Notes: a model not told the origin generated them from the letters alone. Counted from the stretch's first letter, positions 25,986 through 35,406 are shown. The stretch: DNA of 64,000 nucleotides from Labedella endophytica (GCF_003990045.1 NZ_RZGZ01000002.1:1488001-1552000); one strand, 5' to 3'. Program-made: numbers and translations.

Positions 25986-27116
25986 TTACAGGGTGGCTGC
26001 GAAGGGGTCGAAGTCGACCGGCACGGACGGAACCGGTGCCGAGATCGAGCTCTCGACGCGCACGAACTCGCCGCTCGCCGCCGACTCCTGCGCGGACAGC
26101 ATGACGTCGAGCACGTGGAAGCCGAGCTCGCCGGTGGCGACGTGCGGGCGGTCCTCCGCGATCGCGCGGATCATGTCGAGCAAGCCGAGACCACGACCGA
26201 CGACCATGCCCTTCTGCTCCACCTCTGTCCACTGCTGCTCGCCCCAGTCGCCGTCGGCGAGCGACGTGCGCGCCGTGACGAACGCGCTGCGCCCCTCGAA
26301 CTGGTTGGGGTCGGGGATGACGAGCGAGCCCTCCGTGCCGTGCACCTCGAAGATGCCGTGCCGTTCGAGCGCGGAGTCGAAGCTCAGGAGGCTCGAGGCC
26401 TGCTGCCCGGCCGCGAACGACGTGAGCACCTGCAGGGACGTCGGGACCTCGACCGGGAAGGTCGTGCCAGCGTCTGGGCCGGAGTGGATCACGCGCTCCT
26501 CTGCCTTCTTCCGTCCGAGCGCCGCGACCCGCTCCACCGGGCCGAAGAGGCTCACGAGACCGCTGAAGTAATACGGTCCCATGTCGAGCAACGGGCCGGC
26601 GCCCTGGGCGAAGAGGAACGCGGGGCTCGGGTGCCAGAGGTCGGGACCGACGGTCTGGAACGTGGTCGTCGCGAACATCGGTTCCCCGATGACGCCCTCC
26701 TGGATGGCGCGCTTCGCCGTCTGGAACCCAGGTCCCAGGATCGTGTCCGGCGCCGAGCCCACGCGCAGCCCCTTCGCCGTGGCGTCGGCCAGCAACTGCC
26801 GCCCACCGGCCCGATCGAGGCCGAGGGGCTTCTCGCTCCACACGTGCTTGCCGGCCGCGATCGCGGCCGAGGAGATCTCGAGGTGCGCGGCGGGGATCGT
26901 CAGGTTCACGACGACCTGCACGTCGTCGTTCGCGAAGACGTCCGCGGCGGATCCCCACGCGGGCACGCCGTGCTTCTCCGCCTGGCTCTTCGCCCGCTCC
27001 TCGATGAGGTCGCCGACGATGACGACGGTCACGTCCGGGAAGGAGGCGAGGTTCTCGAGGTAGGTGTCGCTGATGACCCCGGCACCGATGACGCCGACTC
27101 CGATGGGCCCGCTCAT
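25986..27116 (-). CDS. Gfo/Idh/MocA-family oxidoreductase
   Basis: A 376-residue NAD(P)-dependent sugar oxidoreductase. The Rossmann motif is VGVIGAGVISDTYLENL and the EKP motif with catalytic Lys is VWSEKPLG. Its ATG overlaps the stop of the isomerase gene by four bases. It is the last gene of the MFS-isomerase-oxidoreductase operon. Together they suggest uptake and oxidation or epimerisation of a sugar, polyol or inositol-like compound. The substrate is not determined. Confidence 0.88.
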   Translation of the reverse strand: MSGPIGVGVIGAGVISDTYLENLASFPDVTVVIVGDLIEERAKSQAEKHGVPAWGSAADVFANDDVQVVVNLTIPAAHLEISSAAIAAGKHVWSEKPLGLDRAGGRQLLADATAKGLRVGSAPDTILGPGFQTAKRAIQEGVIGEPMFATTTFQTVGPDLWHPSPAFLFAQGAGPLLDMGPYYFSGLVSLFGPVERVAALGRKKAEERVIHSGPDAGTTFPVEVPTSLQVLTSFAAGQQASSLLSFDSALERHGIFEVHGTEGSLVIPDPNQFEGRSAFVTARTSLADGDWGEQQWTEVEQKGMVVGRGLGLLDMIRAIAEDRPHVATGELGFHVLDVMLSAQESAASGEFVRVESSISAPVPSVPVDFDPFAATL

Positions 27117-27940
27117 GCGGCGTACCCACCCTTGACGAGGAAGTCGTAGCTCGCCTGGATGTCGGCGAAGACGTCTCCGGGGGCGTTGTCGTACTCGATG
27201 ACGGCGTACTGGATGGCGCCCTCGCCGGCGGCGAGCGACTCCACGAGCGGAACGTTTCCCTCACCCGGTCGACGCTGGTCGAGCGTCTCCGAACCGAACG
27301 CCGCGGCACCCGGAGCGAAGGGGTTCTCGGCCGGCGCGATGCCGTCCTTCACGTGCACCGCGACGAGGCGCGAACCGAGCTTCGAGACGAGGTCCGGTCC
27401 GTCCTGGCCGCCCGTGAGTGCCCAGAAGAGGTCGAGCTCGATCTGGACGCGCGGGTCCGTCGTCGCGATGAAGCGCTCGTACGCCGTCTGACCGTCGAAG
27501 GACGCGATGAACTCCTGCGCGTGGTTGTGGTAACCGACGGAGAGGCCGAAGGTCGCGGCGACCTCGGCGGCCGCGTTCAGACGGTCGGCGATGTCGGCGA
27601 CACCCTCCTCGGTGAGCCAGCGGTCCGCGGGCACCATCGGGTCGATGACCGTCTTCATGCCGAGCGTGGCGGCCGCCTCGAAGACGACCTCCGGTGCGGG
27701 GGTGGGGATGGAGCCGTCGGGCGTCCAGAGCTCGTCGGAGAGCAGCGGGGCGTGGCCGGTCGGCGACGACAGGCCACTCGCGTCGAGGGCTGCACGGATC
27801 TGCGTGGGACGGCCGACGAAGTCGAACGCCTCCACATGCTTGAGGCCGATGGCGGCGAGCTTGTCGAGCGACCCGTTCGGGTCCTCCGTGAACTGCTTCG
27901 CCAGCGTGTAGAGCTGGACGGATGCGATGGGGAGAGTCAT
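27113..27940 (-). CDS. Sugar phosphate isomerase/epimerase (xylose-isomerase-like TIM barrel)
   Basis: A 275-residue TIM-barrel protein of the AP-endonuclease-2/IolE-IolI family. Metal-ligand motifs include VGYHNHAQEF, VQIELDLFWAL, LVAVHVKDG and AVIEYDNAPGD. It isomerises or epimerises a keto-sugar or inosose. The ATG at 27940 follows an AAAGGTG ribosome site by eight bases; the longer start at 27982 is rejected. It overlaps the Gfo/Idh gene and follows the MFS gene by 42 bases. Confidence 0.87.
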   Translation of the reverse strand: MTLPIASVQLYTLAKQFTEDPNGSLDKLAAIGLKHVEAFDFVGRPTQIRAALDASGLSSPTGHAPLLSDELWTPDGSIPTPAPEVVFEAAATLGMKTVIDPMVPADRWLTEEGVADIADRLNAAAEVAATFGLSVGYHNHAQEFIASFDGQTAYERFIATTDPRVQIELDLFWALTGGQDGPDLVSKLGSRLVAVHVKDGIAPAENPFAPGAAAFGSETLDQRRPGEGNVPLVESLAAGEGAIQYAVIEYDNAPGDVFADIQASYDFLVKGGYAA

Positions 27941-27982
27941 GAGTGAAACACCTTTCGATCGGAGCCCGACGGGGCCCCGCAA

Positions 27983-29317
27983 CTAGCGGACCTTCTTGAT
28001 GGGGAAAATGACCAGTGCTCCTACGATCGCAGCTATCGCGCAGACGGAGAACCAGAGGGCGTAATTGTTTCCGGTCGGATCGCTCACGTAGACGAGGATT
28101 CCGCCGATGAGGGGAGCGATCGTCTGCGGCAGCGCGTTGGCGATGTTGAACACACCGAGATCCTTGCCGGAGTTCTCCGGGTCGGGAAGAACGTCCACGA
28201 CGAGGGCCAGGTCGACGCCCACGTAGATGCCGAACGCGATGCCGAGCAGCGCCTCGAGCACGTAGAAGCTGCCGACGTCGTTCACGAAGATCAGCGCGAA
28301 CGTGCCGAGCGCGAAGAGCGCGGTCGAACTCCAGACGAAGACCTTGCGGCGACCCAGGCGGTCGGAGAGCCAGCCGGCGAAGTAGCTCGCGCCCACGAGG
28401 GCGATCGTGTAGATGAGCACGCTCGTCGAGATCACACCGAGGACGTCCTCCTCGGGAACACCCACGTGGCGGAGGAGGTAGAAGAAGCGGAAGGTCGTGA
28501 ATCCGAAAGCCGCGAACGTGATGAGGAATCGCGACCACCAGGCGAGTGCGTAGTCGGGGTTCTTGCGCGGGCTGACCCAGAACGTCTCGGCCCAGTCGCG
28601 GAGGGTGGCCCGCGGCGGACGGATGGGCAGGCGACGATCGGGCAGCACGACGGCGAAGATCACCATGACGATGATCGCGAGGACGGCCGGTCCCACGAAC
28701 ATGATGACGAGATTCCCGACGAAGGCCTGGGCCACATAGGTTCCGCCGAGGACACCGACGTTCTGCGCGATGCCGAGCGACGCCGTTATCTTTCCGCGCT
28801 GGAACTTGGGCACCTGGTCGGCGATCGTCGCGATGAACGGCGCGAGCGTCATGTTCGCGCCGAGCTGCGCGAGCGCCCAGCCGACGGTCGCCCAGAGGAG
28901 GTTCGGGGCGAGCGCCATGATCAGGAAGGCGAACGTCATGATGACGGTGCCGGAGACGATCCAGATGCGTCGACGGCCCCAGCGGCTCGTCGTGCGGTCG
29001 GACAGGCGTCCGAAGACGACGTTGGCGATGGTGGCGAAGAGCGCGCCGACGCCTCCGAGGACGGCCGCGGCGCCGTTCACGCCGTTCGGATCGATCGCCC
29101 CCGCGTCGACGAGCGACGTGATCTTGAGGCCGATTCCGACGATCGCCGGTCCGAGGAGGGCGATGAAGAAGACGAGCTGCGCGATGAGCAGCCAGGCGAC
29201 GTAGCTCGGTTTCGCCGGCTCCGTCGGTTCATGGAACACGGCGTCGTTCTGTGCCGTCGCCGTCGCCGTCGTCATGCCGGACGGCATCCCCGCGGCTGAC
29301 CCACTCGATGTTGTCAT
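27983..29317 (-). CDS. MFS sugar transporter
   Basis: A 444-residue transporter with about 12 membrane segments. The loop RLSDRTTSRWGRRR after segment 2 and the matching GWLSDRLGRRKVFVW in the second half are major-facilitator signatures. The first is seen in the GPH-like/sugar:cation group. A GAGAGGAA ribosome site precedes the ATG. It heads the operon with the isomerase and Gfo/Idh oxidoreductase and probably imports their substrate. Confidence 0.88.
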   Translation of the reverse strand: MTTSSGSAAGMPSGMTTATATAQNDAVFHEPTEPAKPSYVAWLLIAQLVFFIALLGPAIVGIGLKITSLVDAGAIDPNGVNGAAAVLGGVGALFATIANVVFGRLSDRTTSRWGRRRIWIVSGTVIMTFAFLIMALAPNLLWATVGWALAQLGANMTLAPFIATIADQVPKFQRGKITASLGIAQNVGVLGGTYVAQAFVGNLVIMFVGPAVLAIIVMVIFAVVLPDRRLPIRPPRATLRDWAETFWVSPRKNPDYALAWWSRFLITFAAFGFTTFRFFYLLRHVGVPEEDVLGVISTSVLIYTIALVGASYFAGWLSDRLGRRKVFVWSSTALFALGTFALIFVNDVGSFYVLEALLGIAFGIYVGVDLALVVDVLPDPENSGKDLGVFNIANALPQTIAPLIGGILVYVSDPTGNNYALWFSVCAIAAIVGALVIFPIKKVR

Positions 29318-29362
29318 TTCCGGTTCCTCTCACCATTGAGCTCTGGAGTACGAGTGTCGGGG

Positions 29363-29374
29363 TTCAGATCTGAA
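29363..29374. promoter_or_regulatory. Palindrome upstream of the sugar operon, candidate operator
   Basis: TTCAGATCTGAA is a perfect 12-bp palindrome flanked by GG and AACC. It lies about 50 bases before the MFS gene, downstream of a possible -10 TACAGT (29383-29388, minus strand). No regulator gene is adjacent to this operon; the LacI protein at 22.8 kb recognises a different palindrome. Confidence 0.4.
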
Positions 29375-29476
29375 AACCGATCACTGTACGGGATCGAGTA
29401 TGGGACGAACGAAGTGAATCCACAAGTATGAATTTCGTCGTGTGACGGACGGACTGCCGCGGCATCCGATTGCCAT

Positions 29477-29504
29477 CCGCGGAGCCTCCCGGCGGGCTCC
29501 GCGG
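29477..29504. repeat. GC-rich hairpin upstream of the 2-hydroxyacid dehydrogenase gene
   Basis: The arms CCGCGGAGCC (29477-29486) and GGCTCCGCGG (29495-29504) are perfectly complementary with an eight-base loop. It lies in a divergent promoter region about 50 bases before the dehydrogenase gene. Role unknown; it may insulate the two promoters. Confidence 0.4.
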
Positions 29505-29551
29505 TGTGCAATCCCCCGCCGCTGTCGGGGCCGCCCGCTAGGGTCGAAGAC

Positions 29552-30475
29552 ATGCCAGATTCCCTCGTCGTCAGCGTCCCCGATGCCCGCCTCGCGTATG
29601 CCGTGGGAGATGTGCCCGACGGTGTCGAGATCGTGGAGTGGGACTTCCAGAGCGACCCGCCGCGGTCGCGCATCGACCTCATCGTGCCGCCGTACATGGG
29701 CGGCAGCAGCCGCCTCGGCCGGGTCGGCGAGGTGGAGAACACGCTCGTGCAGTCGCAGTCGATCGGCTACGACGGCGTGGAGGACCTGCTGCCCGACGGC
29801 ATCACGTACGCGAACGCCACGACCGTGCACGAGACCGCGACGGCCGAGCTCGCCCTCACCCTCACGCTCGCCGCGCAGCGGGGGCTGCCGCAGTTCGTCC
29901 GCGACGCCGAGTCGGGCACGTGGAAGAGCCGCATGCACCCGGGGCTCGCCGACAAGCGCGTCATGATCCTCGGCTACGGCGGCGTGGGTCGCGCGATCGA
30001 GGACCGGCTCCTGCCGTTCGAGGTGGAGGTCGTGCGCGTCGCGTCGAAGCCCCGGTCCGACGACCGCGGGCACGTGTACGGCACCGACGACCTTCCCGAG
30101 CTGCTGCCCGACCTCGACATCGTCATCGTCGTGACACCGCTGACCCCGTCGACCGCCGGACTCGTCGGCGACGACGTGCTCTCAGCCCTGCCGGACGGCG
30201 CCCTCGTGGTGAACGTGGCGCGCGGCCAGGTCGCCGACACCGACGCCCTCGTCAGCCACGCGACGGAGGGGCGCATCCGCCTGGCGCTCGACGTGACCGA
30301 CCCTGAGCCCCTCCCCCAGGACCACCCCCTGTGGTCGCTCGAGAACGTCCTCATCTCCCCCCACGTCGGCGGCGCGTCCGGCGCCATGCTCCCCCGCATG
30401 GCCGCGCTCATCCGCCGCCAGATCGGCCATCTCCTCGCCGGCGAGGACCCGGAGAACATCGTCCTCCGCACCTGA
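29552..30475 (+). CDS. D-isomer-specific 2-hydroxyacid dehydrogenase
   Basis: A 307-residue NAD-dependent dehydrogenase. The dinucleotide motif is MILGYGGVGRAIEDRL; the catalytic Arg is in LVVNVARGQVADTDAL, Glu in DVTDPEPLP, and His in LISPHVGG. It interconverts a 2-keto acid and a D-2-hydroxy acid; glyoxylate/hydroxypyruvate reductase activity is typical for such proteins. TAGGGT lies seven bases before the ATG and there is no ribosome site, so it is predicted to be leaderless. Two family B palindromes follow. Confidence 0.88.
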   Translation: MPDSLVVSVPDARLAYAVGDVPDGVEIVEWDFQSDPPRSRIDLIVPPYMGGSSRLGRVGEVENTLVQSQSIGYDGVEDLLPDGITYANATTVHETATAELALTLTLAAQRGLPQFVRDAESGTWKSRMHPGLADKRVMILGYGGVGRAIEDRLLPFEVEVVRVASKPRSDDRGHVYGTDDLPELLPDLDIVIVVTPLTPSTAGLVGDDVLSALPDGALVVNVARGQVADTDALVSHATEGRIRLALDVTDPEPLPQDHPLWSLENVLISPHVGGASGAMLPRMAALIRRQIGHLLAGEDPENIVLRT

Positions 30476-30480
30476 CCCCT

Positions 30481-30560
30481 CCCCCAAAGGGCTACTCCCG
30501 AGCGAGGGCTACACCTAGAGCTGGCGCCGTCGGTATCGAACTGCCGCCCTCGCAGACGGC
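30481..30560. repeat. Palindromic repeat family B, copy 3
   Basis: It carries the core GCTACTCCCGAGCGAGGGC (30491-30509), with GCGAGGGC (30502-30509) complementary to 30546-30553. It follows the dehydrogenase stop and has the same orientation as copy 1. Confidence 0.7.
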
Positions 30561-30659
30561 CAACGCTCGCCGAAGCGACGGGCGAGACGGAGGACGCGGG
30601 TCGGACGAGGGAGAACGACATGGGGCCGGTCTCCCCCATCCGCTCCCTTTCTCGGCTAT

Positions 30660-30732
30660 GCCGCAGCGAGGGCTGCAGATCCGCGCCGAGGGCTATAGGT
30701 AGACCTACAGCCCTCGCTCGGGAGTAGCGCCG
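30660..30732. repeat. Palindromic repeat family B, copy 4
   Basis: The stem AGCGAGGGCTG (30665-30675) pairs with CAGCCCTCGCT (30708-30718), and the core follows in reverse orientation to 30728. It terminates the minus-strand acyltransferase. Copies 3 and 4 face each other across about 100 bases in which I see no gene. Confidence 0.75.
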
Positions 30733-30736
30733 TGGG

Positions 30737-32836
30737 TCAGAGGAGGCCGGCGTCGGCGAGGAGGCGGCGGAGGGCCGGGGCGATGTGTTCCGAGAAGGCC
30801 GTCGTGAGGTGCACCTGGTCGAACTTCGTCGGGAGCGAGCCCGCGAACGCCGGGCACACGTCACCGGCGCAGCTGAACGGGATCGACGAGACGTAGGTCC
30901 ACGCTCCGGCTCCCGCGGTGGCAGCGCCAGCGGCGTCGAATGCCCTCCACGTGTCGTCCACCCGCACCGCACAGTCCGCGGGAGCGGACACCTGGGTGTA
31001 GCAGGACCCGAGGTCGGCTCCGAGGGGAGGGGGCGCGAGATACGTCACGCGGTCGCCGACGCCGAGCCCCGCCGCGTACCGAGCGGTCGCATCGACGATC
31101 TCCCCGGGCGACAGGTCCTGACCGGACGTCGTGTGCCCACCGACGAACGCCTCGGCGATCACGACCATGTCCGGCTGCTCGGCGGCGATCATCTCGGCGA
31201 TCCCCTGCTTCCGGCCCTCGCACGACTCCATGACGCCGTCCCCGTCGCCCTCGAGGAGCACGTCGGTGAAGCGGCAGCCGTAGAGCCCGATCGTCGTGAT
31301 CCGCCACTGCCCGCCGCTCTGATCGGCGATCGCACGGAAGGCCGGTGAATAGGCGAGGGCCGTGGAATCGCCGATCACGAACATCCGCTTGGGCGCGTCG
31401 CCGCTGCCCCACGAGCAGCGGCCCACGTCCGGCATGTCCCCGGGCTGGAAACAGTCCCGCGCCGGGTTGTCACTCGTGCTGCGGGAGATGACATCGTCGA
31501 GGGACGGGGAGAGCTCGGGCCAGGCCGTCGCCGTGGTCGCCGCCGCGATCTCCCCCTGCACGACGGCGAGCGCCTCGGTGTCGTCGCCCGCCGTCACCGA
31601 CGCGGTGGTCGTGCCCACCGACTGCAACTGCGGCGACACGACGATGCCCCCGAGGCTCCCCACGATCACGGCGCAGAGCCCCGCCATCACGAACTGGCTG
31701 CCGAAGCGGCCTCGCCACTCCGTCCACGCGTCCCGCCGTTCTGCGCGCGGGGTTCGGGGCCGTTCGAGCCACGGCGACCGGTGGATCGGCTGCTCGACGA
31801 GAGCGTAGGAGATGAGGGCGAGCGCGAGGGTCGCCGCGAGGAGAACCGCTTGCGGCGCCGCAACCGTGTCGGGGAGCACGATCGGCAGCAGCACGACGAC
31901 AGGGAAGTGCCAGAGGTAGAGGGCGTAGGAGATGTTGCCGATCCCCACGCTGAGCGGGTTCGTCAGGACGACGAGCGATCGGGACGCCCCTCCCATCCCT
32001 CCGGCGATCACGAGGGCCGCGCCGAGCGTGGGGGCGAGCGCCCACGGGCCGGGGAACGCCGAGTCTGCCGTGAGCAGCAGGCACGCCGCCACGATCACAC
32101 CCACGCCGAGCCACCCGGCCGCACCCCGCGCGACGGCCGGCATCCGGAGGATGGCCGGCGACGACGCGGCGAGCACCGCGCCGATCCCGAGCTCCCACAC
32201 GCGGGCCCCGGTCGCGAAGTATGCAGCTTCGGGCGACGCGGCCGTCTGCAGCATGGCGAACACGAACGACGCCACCACGACCGTTCCGGCGAGCGCTCCG
32301 ACCGCGATCCGGGCACGCGTGGCCGAGCGCGCCGCGACGAGGGCGAGCACGAGCAGAACGAGCGCCGGCCACACGAGCGTGAACTGCTCCTCGACGGACA
32401 ACGACCAGAAGTGCTGCAGAGGCGACACCGTCTCGCCGGCCGCGAAGTAGTCGGTGTCCGTCGCGGCGAAACGCCAGTTGCTCACGAACAACGCGGAGGC
32501 CACGGCGTCGCCGAGCACCGACTCGGCTCGCGGGCGGTTGAGCAGCAGGAACGACACCGCCGTCGTCACCCCGAGCACGAGCACGGCGGCGGGCAGGAGC
32601 CGCCTCACGCGCCGCCCGTAGAAGCGAGTGAGCGACACCCGACCGGTGCGCGCGTGATCGCGCAGGATCATCTCGGTGATGAGGAAGCCAGAGAGCACGA
32701 AGAAGACGTCGACGCCGACGTACCCGCCCGCGGGGACACCGAGTGTATGGCTGAGGACGACGGCCACCACGGCGAGCGCGCGCAGCCCCTGGAGGTCGCG
32801 GCGGAAGACGGTCGCCGCCTGCTGGTCCTGCGCCAC
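30737..32836 (-). CDS. OafA/YrhL-type acyltransferase with C-terminal SGNH domain
   Basis: A 699-residue membrane acyltransferase. The N-terminal 370 residues hold about ten membrane segments with the acyltransferase-3 motifs LRALAVVAVVLSH and SLSVEEQFTLVWP. The C-terminal extracellular part is an SGNH hydrolase-like domain with block I VIGDSTALAYSP and the Asp-His pair in KFDQVHLTTAFSEH. It is likely to O-acetylate a cell-surface polysaccharide or peptidoglycan. The GTG start at 32836 follows a GGAGAGGA ribosome site. Confidence 0.9.
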   Translation of the reverse strand: MAQDQQAATVFRRDLQGLRALAVVAVVLSHTLGVPAGGYVGVDVFFVLSGFLITEMILRDHARTGRVSLTRFYGRRVRRLLPAAVLVLGVTTAVSFLLLNRPRAESVLGDAVASALFVSNWRFAATDTDYFAAGETVSPLQHFWSLSVEEQFTLVWPALVLLVLALVAARSATRARIAVGALAGTVVVASFVFAMLQTAASPEAAYFATGARVWELGIGAVLAASSPAILRMPAVARGAAGWLGVGVIVAACLLLTADSAFPGPWALAPTLGAALVIAGGMGGASRSLVVLTNPLSVGIGNISYALYLWHFPVVVLLPIVLPDTVAAPQAVLLAATLALALISYALVEQPIHRSPWLERPRTPRAERRDAWTEWRGRFGSQFVMAGLCAVIVGSLGGIVVSPQLQSVGTTTASVTAGDDTEALAVVQGEIAAATTATAWPELSPSLDDVISRSTSDNPARDCFQPGDMPDVGRCSWGSGDAPKRMFVIGDSTALAYSPAFRAIADQSGGQWRITTIGLYGCRFTDVLLEGDGDGVMESCEGRKQGIAEMIAAEQPDMVVIAEAFVGGHTTSGQDLSPGEIVDATARYAAGLGVGDRVTYLAPPPLGADLGSCYTQVSAPADCAVRVDDTWRAFDAAGAATAGAGAWTYVSSIPFSCAGDVCPAFAGSLPTKFDQVHLTTAFSEHIAPALRRLLADAGLL

Positions 32837-33088
32837 ACGATCCTCTCCGGCCGATGCGCGTGCGCCGGGCCCTCGTCACCCTATCGGCGGAAGACGTCGC
32901 CTCGATGGCCGCGAAGCGATGCGAGCCACCCCCCGTCAGGGTCGGGGCACGAGATCATCGACGTCGCCGTGCTCGCCGGGCGCGACGGAACGATCCTCCA
33001 CGTCATCGATCCGACCTCTACGACCCCCCTCTCGATGGGCAGTTCTGACCTCCGTCCACGATCGGACCCGCTAGTAGCATCGGGGCTG

Positions 33089-35359
33089 ATGAGCGAGCGC
33101 ACCACACCCCCGACCCCTTCGGCCGAGACGACGGATGAGGGAGCGCCGATCCGCTCTCGAGCCGACCGGATGTACGGTCCGCCGCGCGCTGCACACCTCG
33201 CGTTCGGCGCGCCACAACCGCTCCTCGCGTACGCCGTCCCGTTCGTGATCGTCGCTATCGTCGCCGGACTCATCACCATGACCGCGCTCGCCGGGGTGCT
33301 CAGCATCGGGAACGGAGAGATCGTTCCTCTGCGCAACGGCTCGGGATCGACCCTGCTCGTCGGCGCCGGGCTCCTCGCCCTCGCCCTCGTGGTCGCCCAC
33401 GCATATGGGATCACCGCGGCGACGCTCGCCCTGCTCGCACGCTCCGACGGTCGTCGCCTGTCCACGCGTCGCGCGTGGGCCGGCGCAGCACGTCGCCCCG
33501 GGAGCGTCACCCTCGCCGCCGTGGCATCGGCCGCGCTCACCGTCGTCGTCGCGGGCATCTCGACCGTCCTTCTGCCGGTCCTCCCCCTGGCCGGCGTGGC
33601 TGCACTCCTCGTGCTCTTCGCGATCGTCATCGTGACCGCACCCCTCCTGCTCGCGTGGCCGCAGGTCGTCGCCGGACGGAAGCCGCTCGGAGCGGCCCTC
33701 GACTGGGCCTGGCGCTCCACACGCATGATCGTGTCTCCATCCGCCGAACCCTTCCGCAGCCCTCGTGTCGCGGTCGTCTCGACCGTGCTGCTGACCGGCC
33801 TCGTGACGGCCGGACTCACCGCTCTCGGCAACCTCCTGCCCGTCGGGTGGTGGACACCCGTCGTCGGCGTCGGCCTGTCTCTCGTCCCCGCGGCGATCGC
33901 CCAGGTGCTGCTCGCCGGCGTCCTCGTGCGCGGCGTCGCGCTCCGGGAGGAAGGCGTGGCGATCGCTCCGCTCGTGTCCACCACGGACACGGCGCAAGCC
34001 ACCGCTCGGACCTCCCGCCGCGGTGGCGCGCTGTGGGGCATCGCCGTCCTCCTCGTCCCCGCCCTCCTCGCCGGAGTGCTGGTGTGGGCGAACCCCTGGC
34101 GCGTGCCGTCTTACGCGGTCACCGATGTCCCGCAGGTGTGGCGGTCGTCGCAGATCGTGCCGTGGGCCGACGGCACGGCCGTGCTCTCGCGGCTCGGGGG
34201 CGAGTCGTCGGGAGTGCGACTCTGCTCCGGCGCAGCGTGCACCCCCGAGACCGAGATGCGATCCATCCTCCCGACGGCCATCGCTCCCGCCACGGACGGC
34301 GGGATCCTCTCCGCGAGCTGGTACCCCATCGAGGGACCGGACGACCGTTCGGGCCGCTTCGAGTTGCGGACCACGTACAGTTCGCCCGACGACCTGCGGG
34401 AGTGGGCGCAGCCGCTCCCCTCCGGACTGTCGGAGAAGGAGGTCGAGGACGTGCTGTGGGACAAGCGAGGGATGCCCGGCGACGAGCGCGTCCTCGGCGG
34501 CATCGACTCGGTCTTCCAGCCCGCCGATTCCGTGTTCGCGCGGTCCAACCAAGGACTCCTGGGCGTCGCGATCGACGCGAGCGGAGATTTCCCCGTCATC
34601 GCCTCGGTCGCGCGTCCGCGCGAATCGATCGACGCGGTCGTGTCGCTCGATTTCTGCTCCGACGCCGAGTGCTCGGAGAGCGTGCAGACGACGATCCCCA
34701 TCACGTGGGGGTACGGCGGATCGAACTCGACCTCGATCGACGTGGCTCTCGCGCCCGATGGACGCACGGCCGTGGTCTCCCTGGCCGACGGCGAATCGCG
34801 GGACGGCCTCGTCCCTCTCCGCGTCATCACGGCCACGGCCGACGGCGGATCGACGATCGAGACGCCGGATACCGAGATGCCAGGCGATCCTGCCGACTTC
34901 GACTACGCGTACGGCACTCAGCTCGAGATCGGAGCCGACGGGCTGCCGGTCGTGCTCTACCGAGCCCCTGGACACCCAATGTTGCGGCTGTACTCGTGCA
35001 CCGATCTCTCCTGCACCGCGAACACGATCGTCGACGTCGACCCGCCGGCCGACGTCATCCTGTCCTCGCCTTCCCTGGTCATCGATTCCACCGGGCGGCC
35101 GCTCATCGGTGTCATCGACGAGTCGGCGAGCGTCGCCCTGCTCTCGTGCGACGATGCGGCATGCACGACGCAGACGCCCGTCCGACTCGTCGGCGCGGTG
35201 CCGACGGACCTCGGCGACGGGGAGGCATTCGCCCTGGCCCTGGACGGGGACGACCACCCGCTCCTGGCGGTCGGCGTGCAGCGGGTGGGGTCGACGAAGA
35301 AGGCGACGTGGAGCGGAACCGTGCTCGAGTGCGCCGCTCCACGCTGCGGCGCCTCCTAG
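33089..35359 (+). CDS. Membrane protein with extracellular repeat domain bearing five C-x4-C motifs
   Basis: A 756-residue protein of unknown function. Residues about 45-290 contain six membrane segments and a further one at about 305-330 (ALWGIAVLLVPALLAGVLVW). The remaining 420 residues are extracellular and look like a beta-propeller. Five repeats each end in a C-x4-C pair: CSGAAC, CSDAEC, CTDLSC, CDDAAC and CAAPRC. Each is near the C-terminus of a blade and could form a local disulphide. The ATG at 33089 follows a -10-like TAGCAT by eight bases. The long open frame upstream is antisense to oafA-like coding DNA and is not used. Confidence 0.75.
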   Translation: MSERTTPPTPSAETTDEGAPIRSRADRMYGPPRAAHLAFGAPQPLLAYAVPFVIVAIVAGLITMTALAGVLSIGNGEIVPLRNGSGSTLLVGAGLLALALVVAHAYGITAATLALLARSDGRRLSTRRAWAGAARRPGSVTLAAVASAALTVVVAGISTVLLPVLPLAGVAALLVLFAIVIVTAPLLLAWPQVVAGRKPLGAALDWAWRSTRMIVSPSAEPFRSPRVAVVSTVLLTGLVTAGLTALGNLLPVGWWTPVVGVGLSLVPAAIAQVLLAGVLVRGVALREEGVAIAPLVSTTDTAQATARTSRRGGALWGIAVLLVPALLAGVLVWANPWRVPSYAVTDVPQVWRSSQIVPWADGTAVLSRLGGESSGVRLCSGAACTPETEMRSILPTAIAPATDGGILSASWYPIEGPDDRSGRFELRTTYSSPDDLREWAQPLPSGLSEKEVEDVLWDKRGMPGDERVLGGIDSVFQPADSVFARSNQGLLGVAIDASGDFPVIASVARPRESIDAVVSLDFCSDAECSESVQTTIPITWGYGGSNSTSIDVALAPDGRTAVVSLADGESRDGLVPLRVITATADGGSTIETPDTEMPGDPADFDYAYGTQLEIGADGLPVVLYRAPGHPMLRLYSCTDLSCTANTIVDVDPPADVILSSPSLVIDSTGRPLIGVIDESASVALLSCDDAACTTQTPVRLVGAVPTDLGDGEAFALALDGDDHPLLAVGVQRVGSTKKATWSGTVLECAAPRCGAS

Positions 35360-35406
35360 GCACGACCACACGCTCCGTCAGCTCGCGGCGCTCCGCACCA
35401 CTCGCT

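Noticed and set aside
32854-33048. 64-codon frame between the acyltransferase and the C-x4-C gene
   Set aside because: Basic low-complexity product, no ribosome site, and it lies in a divergent promoter region.
31781-33088. Upstream 436-codon extension of the C-x4-C membrane protein frame
   Set aside because: It runs antisense to the acyltransferase gene with low-complexity Arg/Glu/Gly composition. The real start at 33089 has a promoter-like element and a membrane-protein N-terminus.
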